A DNA stretch of 64,000 bases, taken from positions 20,577,001 to 20,641,000 of the forward strand of contig NC_092569.1 of the NCBI RefSeq assembly GCF_037975245.1, read 5' to 3'. Positions 47,901 through 60,727 of this stretch are shown piece by piece. This DNA is from Apostichopus japonicus (Eukaryota > Echinodermata > Holothuroidea > Aspidochirotida > Stichopodidae). The stretch's first letter is position 1. Every line of letters starts with the position of its first letter. A program made the position numbers and the translations under genes. A model generated the notes under the pieces. That model ran no database searches. It saw only the letters and a list, made by a program, of their open reading frames with translations, and was not told where the DNA came from.

Positions 47901-49478
47901 GGCTGTTTTGAACCATTACTTTTTGTGCATCCACACGCATAATCGGACGTTAAGTGTAGGTGGCCAAAAACTAACACAGTTGTAAATGTGCTGGTAAAAC
48001 TTGCTGTTAACTGTTGAAAATTCTGTCAAATCGTGGCATAGAAAAGAGTTAAAGGTACATTATTCTTGGTTTCAACTTTAACCAAATACTCTTAATGCTA
48101 TTGTCCGAAATTAGACACAATTCCTAAAATTTAACTTTTTTACCGAATTTGATCGTCTTCATAAAAAGAAAATGTTTTAAAAAGTTCCTTCTTCCTGCCA
48201 AATTATACCTTCTTTATGAATAAATGGGGTCGGCCATCCTGAAATTTCCCAGTTAGAAACCAGCGACCTACATCATAGTCCTTTAGCCACCTTTCTGACC
48301 AAAGTATTTCATTTGTTCCACACGCCTTTCAAAGGAACATCGCATACACTGGAGGAAACATGAGAAACGTACTATATGCAAGGTCTCACCTGCTACTATG
48401 TTATCGGACATTTCATTATCCCTTTCTTTTTTTCTGAGGAACTTCGAAGCATATCAATAGCTTTCTGTTCTCATGGGATGGTTTGAAGAGGAAGGGTATG
48501 TAACAATGGATGGGATGCTATGTTCTCTCAATGATATTATATGCAAATTATAACTAAACCACACAATTTTCTTGATTCATTTGTAACTTACATGTAAGTT
48601 GTGAGTCGCAGCTCGATGCCGTCAGCTATTTTAGGTACGGAGATCCAAATATACCTCAGTTTCATTATTTATCAGCTTAACGCTTACATTTGCAGTACTG
48701 TAACACTACGCTTATTCAGAGCCATCGTCGCCCACAGATTTCTTATAAATGTCATGCTCGTTTTCAATCTCTTGGTGAACTTTTCTCAGATTTATTGCAT
48801 TGGTAGTCTAGTTGCATTTTGTACCAAGTTACGCACACACGAATCTTCATTCAATATAAAAAATTAAAAAAAAAAACTGTAAGGAAAACTGCTAATCCCA
48901 TAAAAATCCTGTGTAAGAGAATGTGTAAAAGTCTCTGCTTCAGAGGCTGTAGAAGCAGGGAGTTGTTATGGAAGAAATGCTTTGTAGGTTTAGAACAAAA
49001 TGGTTGATCAAACTCCATACCAACGTTAGTTGTTTTGAGCTACGTAGCTATGTTAACTGATGTCATGCATTTCAATATGCCAACTTTATTTGCAGATAAC
49101 TTTGTGAATTGGAACATAAATTTAAATTACAGCATGATGAGTTAACATATATGGAATCCTACAACGCTCTCTATTAAATATCTCGTTCGTGCTATCAATG
49201 TTCATTTAGATGTAACCCGAGGGATATTACTGCGTTGGTACATCCTCACCTCGCGTAACCTATAAGGGGTTTAATGATCGACAATAGTAAAGGCTAATTT
49301 AAGATTTTGCTCGATAGGTCCCATCTTATCTTTCCCACTTTTTTTGCCTGCATAGACACTTCATCGGAAATCAGTCCAGGATAGGCAACCAAGATACCAA
49401 GTTTACGAACCCACAGTACTGCGGAACTGATTGTACCTCATCGGTTGAGGTCGTCCATGTTGTTGGCAGTCCACTTAC
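44951..49478. other. intergenic, no gene supported
   Basis: AT-rich. I looked on the minus strand for TIL, EGF and fibrinogen exons that would complete the minus-strand FREP copy at 51343-49479, and found none. Confidence 0.45.
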
Positions 49479-49546
49479 TGTAGAGCTCAACCTTTGTGGT
49501 TCAGCTGTAGATAGAATTATTTGACCAGTATATATATCAGGCTGTT
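49479..49546 (-). CDS. Ser/Thr linker exon, minus-strand FREP copy
   Basis: Acceptor TAATTGCCAG, then EQPDIYTGQIILSTAEPQ and RLSST to a GTAAGT donor. The donor phase (0) differs from the usual phase 1. The frame stays open past the donor, with GLPTTWTTSTDEVQS, which resembles STWMPSTDEMRS in the stalk exon at 60476-60727. The true end may therefore be lower. Confidence 0.45.
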
Positions 49547-50181
49547 CTGGCAATTACTTACGAGAATGTGTATCCCTTTGGGATAGAATACACGTCTAAG
49601 GTAACCAAAAAACTTACAGCCTGTTTCAATAAATCAATCATTGATATGGGAGCGTGTTTTTATTGTTTATTACCTTAAATAATTGATAAAAAATTGACCT
49701 GTAGGTTGGCAATTTAAAACATAAATGACGTCCGGTACTCTAACAGAAAGCAGTTCTAAACTGTTGCAGAATTAGAACATGCCCAGGTTCGAAAAGAAAG
49801 GTAAATGTAAGCACATGCATTAACCTGGAAGTAAATTAGTAGTTGTACTGCATGTTTCCATAACACACTTATATTAAAATGTTTCAGCACGTTAACCGAA
49901 ATGTCTTGGTTACGATCCAATGGCAAAGAGCGAAGGAGTTATATAATGACGAATATGGTGTATTATATGGTTAATATGAAAATAAGTTGATATTCAGTCA
50001 ACATTACCGTATACAATAATTCAATCAACGTCATAACCGTTGAAAAATAAGTACAGATATTGGTCAGTTTTGAATCTTCCTTTCCCCTTTGCATACCCTA
50101 GTCCACAATATCGTTTTAATTTGATCTTCGACGTTAACTTAGTATTGATACTACGATAATCGTTCAATATGATATACTTAC

Positions 50182-50259
50182 CTAAAGTTTGCTCGCCACA
50201 GACACCAGGACAAGGCGTGCCATTGTCATAGTGTATTTGGTTTGTACATTTAAAAACAC
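50182..50259 (-). CDS. three-cysteine exon 2, minus-strand FREP copy
   Basis: 78 bp, phase 1-1, acceptor GAGTTCAG, donor GTAAGTATA. Encodes VFKCTNQIHYDNGTPC and PGVCGEQTL. It aligns with FFKCTKRHSIKDAVMPC and GGNCSNQMEL at 62373-62468, keeping all three Cys. Confidence 0.75.
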   Translation of the reverse strand: MFLNVQTKYTMTMARLVLVSVASKL

Positions 50260-51258
50260 CTGAACTCGAAAGATAGTCCATTGTTATGTAATGTTAATAC
50301 TTGTGTATTATACATTATATTTCGAACTGCTAAATAAGTACTTATAAACCTTAGAATTCCGTAGGCTGTATGTTTAGCTTAAATAAAATTGATACAATAT
50401 GTCAATTATTTACTTTACCAAACTTCTTACTATCGAAGTATTGATGCAAAGGTTCAGTAGAAGTAAAGATGACATCGCAGACGTCAATCAATCCAGCATC
50501 ATTTTAAATCTTAATAAAAAATCGATAATCTTGTTTTTCGTTTCATTCAAAATCCTCAATGGAAAGTTGGAGAACTCTGTGCACGAAGAAAAGCGTTACT
50601 TTGCGTGTAAATAGAACAAGGCAAAAAATGTGAACGCATGTCATTAGCAGTTTTAAAGTAGCTACGTTTAAAAATTCTTGGAAATATTATTTATTCAGGA
50701 GACGTTGCGATTGATACATAAACAATATGATAACGTTTTTGACGTCTTTTTGAAATACAAAGACTACTTCAAGTGAGCTACATTAACATAGTTAAATGAG
50801 AAATATATCCTAGACATTTCTGCTTGGAGAATACCGTTTTGCAGTTCACTCTTTTCCACAGAACTAACAAGAATGCTTGAAAACGTGAAAACGTTTGTTT
50901 CGTGACGTATATCGCATTTCATCACATACATTTCCTATGCGCCGTTCACGATAATTAAGGCAATATGTAGTCACAGTTTTCTTCCGAAACACTTTCCTAG
51001 CTCGGGAAGTTTTGAAAAAAAGAGAACATGGATGCATTTGGACTTGACTGCTATTAAATCAAGCCAAAACACACATTGGATGAAATGAAACATTGCTTGC
51101 TAAACATAAAATTCCTGGAATTTCGGGGAAAGGTTGTTTTGACTAGTTATTCACATAGGGTGTGAGAATATTCTGTATAAGAATATATCTACCATGAGGT
51201 CATTACAAAACCATAGGGTTTATATCTCCTTAAATATCTCACAGATATATTTACTTAC

Positions 51259-51343
51259 CCCAACCTTCTACTCTCCATGAATGGATCAAAAAGTTGAGAA
51301 TAATGCAATACATCCCATAGAACCACATATCAGTATCCATCAT
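51259..51343 (-). CDS. signal-peptide exon, minus-strand FREP copy
   Basis: 85 bp, phase 1 end at GTAAGTAAA. Encodes MMDTDMWFYGMYCIIL and NFLIHSWRVEGW: a short N-terminus and a hydrophobic core, as in the other copies. Confidence 0.6.
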
Positions 51344-54300
51344 TTTAATATAATATGCTACGAATTTATTGGAGATGTTCACTCTGGTCAGTCAATTGAG
51401 CTTAATGAATTGACCAATATATTAACTTGGTCAAAGCTTTGATCAATATTTCAAGCCCTTCCGCTATTCTTTCATAACAGAAGCAATATCATTCATTAAC
51501 CTTGTTCAATTTCTTCATACATTATTTGTGATTGTTGTTTTGATTTATAACAACATGCTACTGATTTCCATATACTAAAAGCCCCAGATTTTGTTTTTTA
51601 ACAAGGAGGTTAAAGCATAAATGGTTACTCAGTCAGCAGCAGCAGTTAGATCACAACAGATACCGATCGCCTATGAAACTGAATAGCAAAATATTTTCTG
51701 TTTAGTCTCAGTGGAAAATCGGCAATTTTCACTTACGAGAGAAGAAACTTATATTGTTCACAACAGTGTCGAATCCATATCACAAAACTATTGCAAGTTA
51801 AATCTGATATGATCTTGTTTTTACTTCAATAGTATTAATGATCATGATTGAGATTTACTGGGTAATTATCAGATATTGGCCCGCAAAGAATAAGTTAAAA
51901 AATATACCTCAATCAGGATATGAAATGAACTTCTGGCATTGACACATTATCAATAAGCATATCGCTAGGCCTAGAACAGGTGCAGTGGGACAAGAACGTG
52001 TCTTCTGCCCGCCTGTCAATTTTCTAACTTAGTATGCACTGCACGGCAACTGTTGACTAATTGTAAGTTCTACATTAACCCATCGTTTACAGACTGCTTA
52101 AAATTCGAGAAAGTGGTATAAATTTCAAGAACAAAAAGGGAAATTGCCAATGTCCCATCGGGGCAACCGCAGTGTTTAATCATTCTATGTTTCTGAATCA
52201 ACATAGACTGAATGCCTCCCTCACAATAAAACACTTCCACCTATCATTACGAGTTTTATTACGAGATTATAATTATTTTTTACGAGATTATTACGAGTCA
52301 TGAATTACTCAGTGTGATTTGTTCAATGATGTTTTGTTTGGTTGGTCCCTGGTAACTTAATCTGCAGAAAGGACGACTGCTTCAATTTAGTTCTTCCTTC
52401 TTCTTAAATATAGCTACTTGCATGGATAACGACAACATTTTGTGTAATAGTATGTACTTTAGCCACACAATAATGCATATTCTTAGTTTCAGTAAGCGTT
52501 ATCTTGTGATAAGAAAACAATGGTCCACACAGTTCATAGGCGTTTATGTCAGATCAAACTGTTGAAGAGAGAATTGTAGGAACGCCATTTGTGTGGGTTT
52601 TTATTGTCAATTGTTGTTTTCATGCTATATTTCTCAAATAAATTATTCAAGAGCTTCTTAAGTATTTTGATCTTCATTACCAGTGTCGTTTATGTACTAG
52701 TTGTTGCCAGGCAACTGCAAATTCAATACTTACTAACTCTGTCTTCGCCAACTTTTCTTAATTTATGTATATGGAAAGACCGCCTTTGTTGCCAAAACCT
52801 ATACAGAAGAATGCATTGGCTGTCTGATAAATACGTCTATATGTTCTACTACAAAGCTAATTGCTACATGTCAATCGTCGAGTCGGAGGCGATGATTGCG
52901 ACAATTATACCGACAAAATGCCGGTCGGCAGTCGAAGGTACGTTCGTCGAAGGTCAAAGGAAAACTCGTTATTCCACGTTTTTTATTTAAAATACGGTTA
53001 TTTCATGTGATAAAAAATTATTTTCCCCGCTGTGACGTGAATTGCTATGATTGAGGGTTATACCCTGATACCATTTACCATACTTGAGACCATTTATACA
53101 TTTTTAGTAGAGAAAATACAGTTACTACTCATTCAAAGGGCTACTCGAAAAATAATTATTGTTGAGATTGTAATGCAATGAACTGATAGTCAGTTTGAAT
53201 AAATAATGGCAAGGGCCATTTCTGATCAGAACTAAGGCACAAGCTTCCAATGGTTGCCAATCCTCTCACTCTAACCCCTTTTTTGCATCAAAGCACCCTT
53301 CGGGTAACCGAACTTTCTCAAAGAGCAGGGGCCACTACTCCCCTCGATCCTTCCTCTCCCCTAGTACCAACACGCAATTTTGCCGCTTCGTCCACGAATA
53401 ATGTAGTACAGAAATATGACCTTTACTTGGATGACAATCAATACTATTGCACCAGACTACAAGATCTTATACATTTCTATGTTCCAACTTGTAGGTTGCA
53501 TTCTATTGGTAGACGACAGGGTTCTTTAAAATACTTTTATTGCCATTTCGAGGGTCGACGTAAATCACAGCTGTTTAAAATGTAAAGATTCATTAGTTTT
53601 AAATTAAACTTCCTTGTGATATGCAAATCTAGAGATAGATGGTGCATTTGAAAGCTTTACTATTACAAATCAAATGGTGTGAAGTTCATTAACTGCAAAA
53701 TGAATCACTGTAGTAACAGACTAAGAACAGTTGTTACTTGTTAGAATATAACATATTTTAAATCATTTAAATGCAAAATAAACTTCTAACACGTTTAGTT
53801 TCTGTGAAGACTTAACTGTTGGATAGAAAAATTATGGTGTAAAACTGCCTTACATATATTCTCACTATTGTTGCTATAAGTTTAATATATGTTACCCATT
53901 TATGTCAGAATGAAGGTAAGAAAACTGAATGCTGGAACTTACAGTAGACAGGCTGAAAAGGAGCAATTACACAGATGTCTCTAACAGGTTGTACCAGTGA
54001 CATAGATGACTTATCCGTCGTATCAAATATAAGTGGGGCTTGATCCCTGGTCACATGTTCGAATCATGCCGTAGTCAAAAATGTATTTCTTTTTTCGCTT
54101 GAGAACATGATAAGTGGTTAAATGATAAAGTTTAATATATTATAAATGTGTTATCTTACAAAAGCCAACCACTAGCGTAGAATTTAAGAAAATGTCAAGA
54201 CGAAAGCAAGAACTATAAACGTTGACGAAGCCGTTTACATCGCTGGCTATTTAATACGTTACGAAAGTAACGTGTGTGTTCTCTTTTTCAATCATTTTAA

Positions 54301-55067
54301 ATCAGTAAACTTGAAATAAAGCATTTACCGTCTCAGTTAAGAAAGGCCAAACCTTCCTTTCCTATGGTAACATCTGTATAACTTCGCTAGATCAGAGACT
54401 TCTGTTAGAATCAATGCCTTTGCAAGTTCGTGCGAATAGTTTTGTTTTCAATGAAAACATGTTATGATAGGTGCCTCAGATATTAACTTATCCTAATTAG
54501 CACTATAAAATAGGGTTTTATATGATAGGCAATGATAACAAGTAATAATAAAGTCGTTACTTTTACATGGAACACTTTTTGCGATCGATTATAGTGTGGC
54601 CTGCTGTGTATATCTTTTAAAATTTCTAAAATTGTCACGAGATCGTCTTGATGTTGAACGACAATGAATGTATTGAAAAAGATCATTATAAATGAAAGCA
54701 TAAACAACATGCTTGTTTTTTCCTAGAGCTAGAAATGAGCAATCGATAAAGCATATTGTTATATAAGCTGGGAAAATCAAGAAGGCTGCCAGCCTTTTCT
54801 ACTCCTATGAGTCTCTTCTAATGTATTTATGGCGGGTTGCTTGAGACCTTGAAAGTTTAAGGGATTCATGATGGGAAACAAGTCAGAGCTTTAACCCAAG
54901 TAGCCTGTATACAAAATTGCTAGGCCAAAGTTGAATCGATTCAGGCCTAGCCTAGGCTCGCCAATTTTGAAAAACTGCAAATTCGCATATTACTACCTTG
55001 ACAGAATGGATTCATAACTGCCAAATCTAACCTTGATTAGTTGAAATCGAATGGATTAAGGCCTAGG
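51344..55067. other. intergenic, no gene supported
   Basis: Open frames at 52589-52990 and 53250-53585 (plus) are 133 and 111 codons long, but neither shows a known domain. A GGCCTAGCCTAGG motif near 54943 recurs reversed at about 55059 within AT-rich flanks. Confidence 0.4.
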
Positions 55068-56704
55068 CTAGGCCACTATAATGCAATTACTAAATGAGTC
55101 TTTTAACTGCTCGTAAAAAATAAAAGCTTTTCCTCCATCACATTTCCGTGTTTGTAATATTTTACTGAAGATGAAGTACTTGAGATGAAATATGAAAAAA
55201 TGATGTGGGTGATTCACAGAAAAATGATACCCGAAGCATACGTCATTCTTCGAAAATATAAACTGACTGCCAAAAATAGCTTTCTCCACATGTAAAGTGA
55301 ATTTCGATCTAATAGGGCAATCCCATAACAAATGTAACAGGGTCTCATCATAGCGACCACAAAAGTGACATCGCGGGTTATCGATTTGCCCTATTTTAGG
55401 GCGGTAGTGGTTTGTTCCAATAATGCGATGGAGGAAGCGAAATTGGAAATATTGCATCTTGGAATCTTTGACAGAGTGAAACGGGGCTTGAAAAGTATTC
55501 TCCCATTGGGTGGCTGTGCTATTGAAATAAAGATTCCATTTGGCTACAGCCGCAGGAGGACCATTAACACGATAAATAAGGTTAATATAAATGTGTCTAG
55601 ACACAGAGGGAATAAACTGGGGATAATCACTAGAGCTATCAACAATATCCTCGTTAACCTCCACAAGTCCATCCTTCCATGCTCTAGAGATAGAGGAAAT
55701 AATTCCATAGTAAACAGTAAATGGACAATAATCTAATCTATACTTCTCTTTGAAACGCAGTATTGACAATGGACGATTGTCATTGTCAAACAGATGCTTC
55801 ACCTGCCTGATCCTTTTTTGGAACATTGAGTTGTAAAATACCATCTTATTGTTAATTTTAATCAACGAGTTGCTCCAAGTTATCTATACACCATAATTGG
55901 AATAAGGCCTAATAAAAGAGTGCAATGACCATGCATGACAGACGTCATAAATAAATGAATTACTAATATGAATGTCGTCTATTTTATAACTACAGTTCAA
56001 GAAAAGATTTGCCTTACTTTTTCAAATGAAAATCGAAAAACAGTTTCCAGATGTTATCGCTACTGTCGTTATATCTGTTCACCCACGTGCACTTAAGGCT
56101 ATATATAACATAATGAGTATGTGTGACTTTTAGTCCACCTAAACTTTATAGTACCAATCATAGAGGAACGGCGATTTTTTTCGGGTTTCCAACTCCAAAT
56201 GAAACGAAAAAATAATGGCATTTAGTTCTTTAATAAACTCATGTGGGGAATTTGAAAGAATTTGAAAGAGATAAACCAACTGTGAAAGACCGAGTGTTTT
56301 AACAATGGTAACTTTTCCAATTGGAGTTAGGTCCCTCTGCGAACAGACACTCAGTAAACGTTTGAGCCTCGAAAGCTTAGGAGTGAAATTCAAACTAAAA
56401 AGTTCTGATCTGTTATTGGTAAACGAGAGGCCTTATAAAGCAACAGGACCATTAGACCAGTGCAACCCAAATATGTTACGGAACCATGGTCCCCTCTGAG
56501 TCTTTCTACCTACTGAAAAAAAGAGAATATTTGTCCATATTGACTTTTAGACTCAACGACTTCTCAAAAGTACTAAAAAGTACTAACAGTTTATTTTAAA
56601 GAATTATAACTGCCGTCTAAAAAGATGGTCGTACCGTCCGCATATTGTAAAATGTTAATGTTGTTGTCAAATAGGGATATACCATAGATAGCAATATTAT
56701 CATT
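55068..56704 (-). mobile_element. L1-like LINE, 3' part
   Basis: Minus-strand coding remnants in order: a degenerate catalytic box YADGTTIFLDGS near 56640 (normally YADD), a thumb region (56393-56139), and the C-terminal region (55865-55068). The C-terminal region has a zinc-knuckle-like RVT zinc finger CHFCGRYDETLLHLLWDC after FRFLHRIIG. Stops and frameshifts interrupt it, and the catalytic Asp change adds to the evidence that it is dead. It is continuous with 57314-58010 apart from an inserted element. Confidence 0.9.
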
Positions 56705-57301
56705 GACTTATCAATTGAAACCATGGAAAGGTGTATTCAGGAAGTTTGTTTTTCAGTTGTGTATGGTCTAACTCAATGCCAGCTTTCCAGACTTCAACGC
56801 CTTCAAAGTACTGCTGCACGTACTGTTACTTTGTGAAGAAAATCCTTTAATATAACACCTATACTTCGAGAACTTCATTGGCTACTAATTTCCTTAATAA
56901 TCATCTACAAAGTTCTGATCATTGTTTTCAAATCACTGAACAAAGTGGTTCCAATCTACATCTCTGAGTTACTAGAGCTTTACTCACCATCACGGAAACA
57001 TTTTTTCCAGCAACATGTTTCTTCTTCGGGAACAGAGATGCAGACAATAATGGTGTGATGGGTCTTTGAGGTTGCTGCCCCTCGTCTTTCAAATGCACTA
57101 CCACTTAAACTGAAGTCGTTCATCAGCATTTTGACTTTCAAAGAACTCCTTAAAACTCATCTCATACGTAAAACTTTCAGTGATTTAGATTTAATTAAAG
57201 TTTTTCTGTTCTTTTACCATATCTTTTGTTTTCTCTATTTTGAGCATTGAGTACCCCGCAGGGCGGATATGTGCGCATTATACATCGCTATTATTATTAT
57301 T
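56705..57301 (+). mobile_element. 5'-truncated CR1/L2-like LINE inserted in the L1-like LINE
   Basis: Plus-strand decayed C-terminus: LTQCQLSRLQRLQSTAART, then ELHWLL, YKVLIIVFKSLN, PIYISELLELYSPSR, VAAPRLSNALPLKLKS and FKELLKTHLIRK. It ends in a tail of ATT triplets (57288-57301). The flanks AATATTATCATT (56693-56704) and AATATCATCATT (57302-57313) are a 12-bp target duplication with one mismatch. Confidence 0.9.
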
Positions 57302-57313
57302 AATATCATCATT

Positions 57314-58010
57314 AACACACAGTGTGAGAACCTCAGCACATATTATAAATATATAAGGGTTTAAGGGACAACCTTGGCGTACCCCGCGGGGTGAGAAGGA
57401 ATGAGTAGCCTATACATTGTTTATGATTCTGGCGGAATTGTTAGAATACAAAGTTTTTACCCAGTTAATACAACTTTCCCCAATACCAACGAATCTAAGA
57501 AAGGTGAAAATAAACTCCCATATCACACTGTCAAATGCTTTTTCGAAGTCCACGAGGAACAGTAAACCTATTTTGTTACTCGTGTTACAATACTCAATCA
57601 AATCTTAAACGAAGCGGATGTTTTTTTCCCAATAAAGCGGTTTTTAAGGATACCTGTCTGATTATTGCTAATCACTTTGGGGTGAACAAGTTTAATTCTT
57701 GTTAATAATACTTTAGCGAATATCTGGTAAGGAATGAGATTGGACGATAGTTCCAAATAAGGTCCTTATCCTTGCCATGCTTTGGAATTAAGGTAATAAT
57801 TGCACGTTCCTGATCGGCAGACAATTAAAACTTAGTATTAGCGTGAAAATTGATTAATAGTCCATCGTTACCAGGGGATTTACCAATGGAAAATGAATTC
57901 AGAGCTGCAGCACACTCGGCAGACGTCAGAAGCCCATCACAGCAATCTGCTTCATCCGTACTCAGCTTATTAGAATTACAACAGGCGCCATTTTGTGTAA
58001 TTGGGACACT
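57314..58010 (-). mobile_element. L1-like LINE, 5' part of the remaining copy
   Basis: Minus-strand reverse transcriptase fragments: LTSAECAAALNSFSIGKSPG, QERAIITLIPKHGKDKDLIW, NYRPISLL, and domain A FLVDFEKAFDSVIWEF. Then comes a decayed RGVRQGCPLSP-like box next to the insertion. It is 5' truncated near 58010; the endonuclease domain is absent. Confidence 0.9.
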
Positions 58011-59806
58011 CCGTTAGACTATGCTCCAGTCGTGTTTATCAAGATAATTATCAGTATCATTGTGTTTTTAATAGTGCAAATACATCATATTTTATAACTT
58101 AGAGCAAAATTCTACTACTTTAACCTGGATAAACCTACTTAATTCTTTTAGTCCTTTTCAGTAGGCTTAACAGATTGAAAAAAATTGGAGCATTTCCAGC
58201 AGCAGCAAATTAAGATGATGAAAGCAGAAAATCCGAAAAAGAAGGGAACCAATTGAGTTATGTGTAAACATCTTTCAAAGAGAACAATTTTATTGAACCT
58301 CTTCTTCAACAAAAACAATTTCAATACTAAAGTTCATTGTCATTCACGGTTTTTAGAGGTATTTTAGGCACAGATATAGTAAATTAAGATTCTGCATTCT
58401 GTCACATCATAATTTGGCATTAATTTTAATTCTCTATAAATGCCTCCTTTGTCTTCCAGCTTATACCTTGAAAATATGTTTGGTGACCGAACTAGCACAT
58501 TAAACGAACATGTGGTATTGAAAGTATGGCATAATCTAGCTTCCTATTACGGCACCTTACCTATGTACACATAATCTCTCCTTCAACAAGTATTTTCAAA
58601 TCATAATTAGTCGTTTCCTTAACGATGATACACTAATTCAAAAAGTATGTTTTAATAAAAGTCTTATATATTTCGAGTACAAATTCATAATAACAGAGAA
58701 TACAAAGCAATGTGATGCCAAACCTTGTTGGTTTTATTTTGGGATTATCGCATAACAGTGAAGGTAACCAGCTTTTATCAAAAAGTTTTAATCCACATTA
58801 CGAGATGAAAGAAGTTCCTTGTAAAATGTCTGTTTTGGGAAGAAATGAAGATCCAACCCTCATTCTCCTGTCATGATGTGGTCTTATGGAAAGGAACCTT
58901 GAGTAATAAGCCTATCTTTTCACTTCTTCATAATCTTAGCTTCTAGTGTTTTATGTTATGTAATATAACCTGATTATTAAGTTTATTGAATGTTCTTTAA
59001 GATTAATCGTCACAATCTTCTCCCCTCCTCTTCTTTGCTCCTAGCAATAAGACATCCAGCAAGCCAAGGTTTTAATGATCCGCGGGAATTGTGACTTCAC
59101 TAACTGTTAGTAGAGCCTCACAGTGTTTTCATTTTCATATCCACTGCTACAACAGAACAGTTGTAATCGAGTGTAATCATTTGATGAAAAACATATACTT
59201 GTATCCTAAGGTTCACCGTAGATTCAATTCAACATAAAACCATAGCAAGCATTGAACCACTAGCCGCCGGGAATGCCTTTCATTACTGGCACAACTTTGT
59301 AAAGCTATGTCATTGTCCTGATATATCTCGATGGTAATCCATGTAGTCATATTCTATTTGATATAACAGAAAGCTATAATAAGCATGTTTTAAAATCATG
59401 ACAATACTTTTGTCAAGCGTACCAAATTATCTTTATATAGTTAGCTAGGTAATGTGAGACACGTAAATAGTATGTTGATTACTATTTTTTTAAATACCAT
59501 TGTTAATATCCCACATATTAAGTGAACACAAGGTACAGACATTGTGTCTAAGGCTTCGGTTACCCTCTTCAAGAATGAAGGTAACAATGATTGGCCTAAA
59601 CCTATGATTGTGTAACTGCCGATGCTTTGTTTAAGCATTTACAGATAAGTAATTCACCTTCTCTCTCTTCCACAAGTCCTAAGCGGACCTGATACATACA
59701 CTGCAACTTAAAAAAACAAATAACTATACGTCTTACATTCAGTCAACAAAACCAGACTAAATTGAACTTGTCCAGTGGTTTTGGCTTTTCGAGGAACAAC
59801 AAGTAC
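58011..59806. other. intergenic, no gene supported
   Basis: AT-rich. The last fibrinogen exon expected for the minus-strand copy at 60066 was searched for here (WWYN and calcium-site motifs on the minus strand) and not found. Confidence 0.45.
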
Positions 59807-60066
59807 CGAAGCTCACTGTGTAACTTTCAATAGTTCTTTCGTATTTCGTTGCCTCGGAACTAATTCGTAACCGATTGTATTGAAGATATGCACTGTCATC
59901 GTTGGCATTGTTGAACCAAATATCAATTCTTAGTTGATGATCTGTCTGAGCTGTTATGACATGCAATATCTCATTTCCAAGCCAGAAACTAGAATCGAGA
60001 TCACCAAATCCATCCCTTTAGTTATTCCAAGTCTCAAGAAATGAAATAGAAGAAGTCTCTATAATG
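59807..60066 (-). pseudogene. fibrinogen-domain middle exon with nonsense codon
   Basis: The frame reads ISFLETWNN, stop, RDGFGDLDSSFWLGNE, HVITAQTDHQLRIDIWF, AYLQYNRLRISSE and IESYTVSFG. The donor GTACTT leaves phase 1, as in exon 7 of the intact gene. The TAA at 60020-60018 sits where related domains have Tyr (WxxYRDGFG). The CTACAG acceptor at 60067 gives phase 2; an alternative TATAGAG acceptor gives the expected phase 0 and a start at about 60056. A single base error in the assembly would remove the stop. Confidence 0.8.
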
Positions 60067-60475
60067 CTGTAGAAATAATTGCAACCATCATTATGAGAGT
60101 AACAACAGAGAATCGTTACTTGTAGTTTCACCACTTCAGTTAGTTTCTAACATTTGTAAATTCAATTAAACCTAGGGTAATTCAGCATATTGGAAGAATG
60201 TATGTTGTGCGCGGTAACGCTATCGGTTGGCTATTAGAACATATTCTGATTGAGAGATGAAATTAAGCTATCAAATATGTAAACATGTTACTGTTTAGGT
60301 AAAAGCTATAAAGTAAGTTACAATAGTGTCTTACCATTTGAACGTTATATTATATAGATATGTGAGAAGGCCAGGTGGTAGGGCATTCACGTATGTCTAT
60401 CTATTTCTTACAATCGTATCTCCAATTGTGAACTGAAGTAATTGTAGACTTAATTGTATACATTTTTTAAATCAC

Positions 60476-60727
60476 CTGTTGTAGGCATCCTTGTTGTTGA
60501 CAACAAACTCTTGATTCGCGTTGTCCTTTCATCAGTTGATGGTAATATTCGCATTCCATCTGTTGAGTGCGCCGCAGTTGTTGATCGGTCACTCATATCC
60601 GTTTCCAACGTTCCTTTTGTTGGTGTTGACGTTTTACCGGTTGACATAAATGATCGCATTTCATCAGTAGAGGGCATCCACGTTGATTTGAATCCACCCA
60701 GTGTTGCTTCCTTTTTTATTCTCTCAT
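60476..60727 (-). CDS. Ser/Thr-rich stalk exon, minus-strand FREP copy
   Basis: 252 bp, phase 1-1, acceptor TTTCTGTTTACAG, donor GTGATT. Encodes FKSTWMPSTDEMRSFMSTG, TLETDMSDRSTTAAHSTDG, PSTDERTTR and a TTRMPTTG end. The internally repeated STDE/STDG motif and abundant Ser/Thr suggest an O-glycosylated stalk. It may be a leftover of the broken gene. Confidence 0.65.

Larger units (their letters stand above)
49479..51343 (-). pseudogene. FREP copy on the minus strand, N-terminal part only
   Basis: Three exon-like pieces in order on the minus strand. The first is a signal-peptide exon (51259-51343). The second is a three-Cys exon (50182-50259) homologous to exon 2 of the copy at 62117. The third is a Ser/Thr linker (49546 down to about 49479 or further). 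No TIL, EGF or fibrinogen exon follows in the next 4.7 kb on this strand, after which the intact plus-strand gene ends. Either the rest is lost, or the exons are diverged past recognition. Confidence 0.6.
59807..60727 (-). pseudogene. FREP copy on the minus strand: stalk plus fibrinogen middle, broken
   Basis: A Ser/Thr stalk exon (60476-60727) is followed after 409 bp by a fibrinogen middle exon (59807-60066) with an in-frame stop. TIL, EGF, fibrinogen N-terminal and last exons are missing nearby. It lies head-to-head with the copy that starts at 62117. No signal exon was identified between 60728 and 62116. Confidence 0.75.

Noticed and set aside
52589-52990. 133-codon plus-strand frame with a hydrophobic start resembling a signal peptide
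   Set aside because: No domain, no splice context shared with the FREP copies, and no homologous copy in the window.
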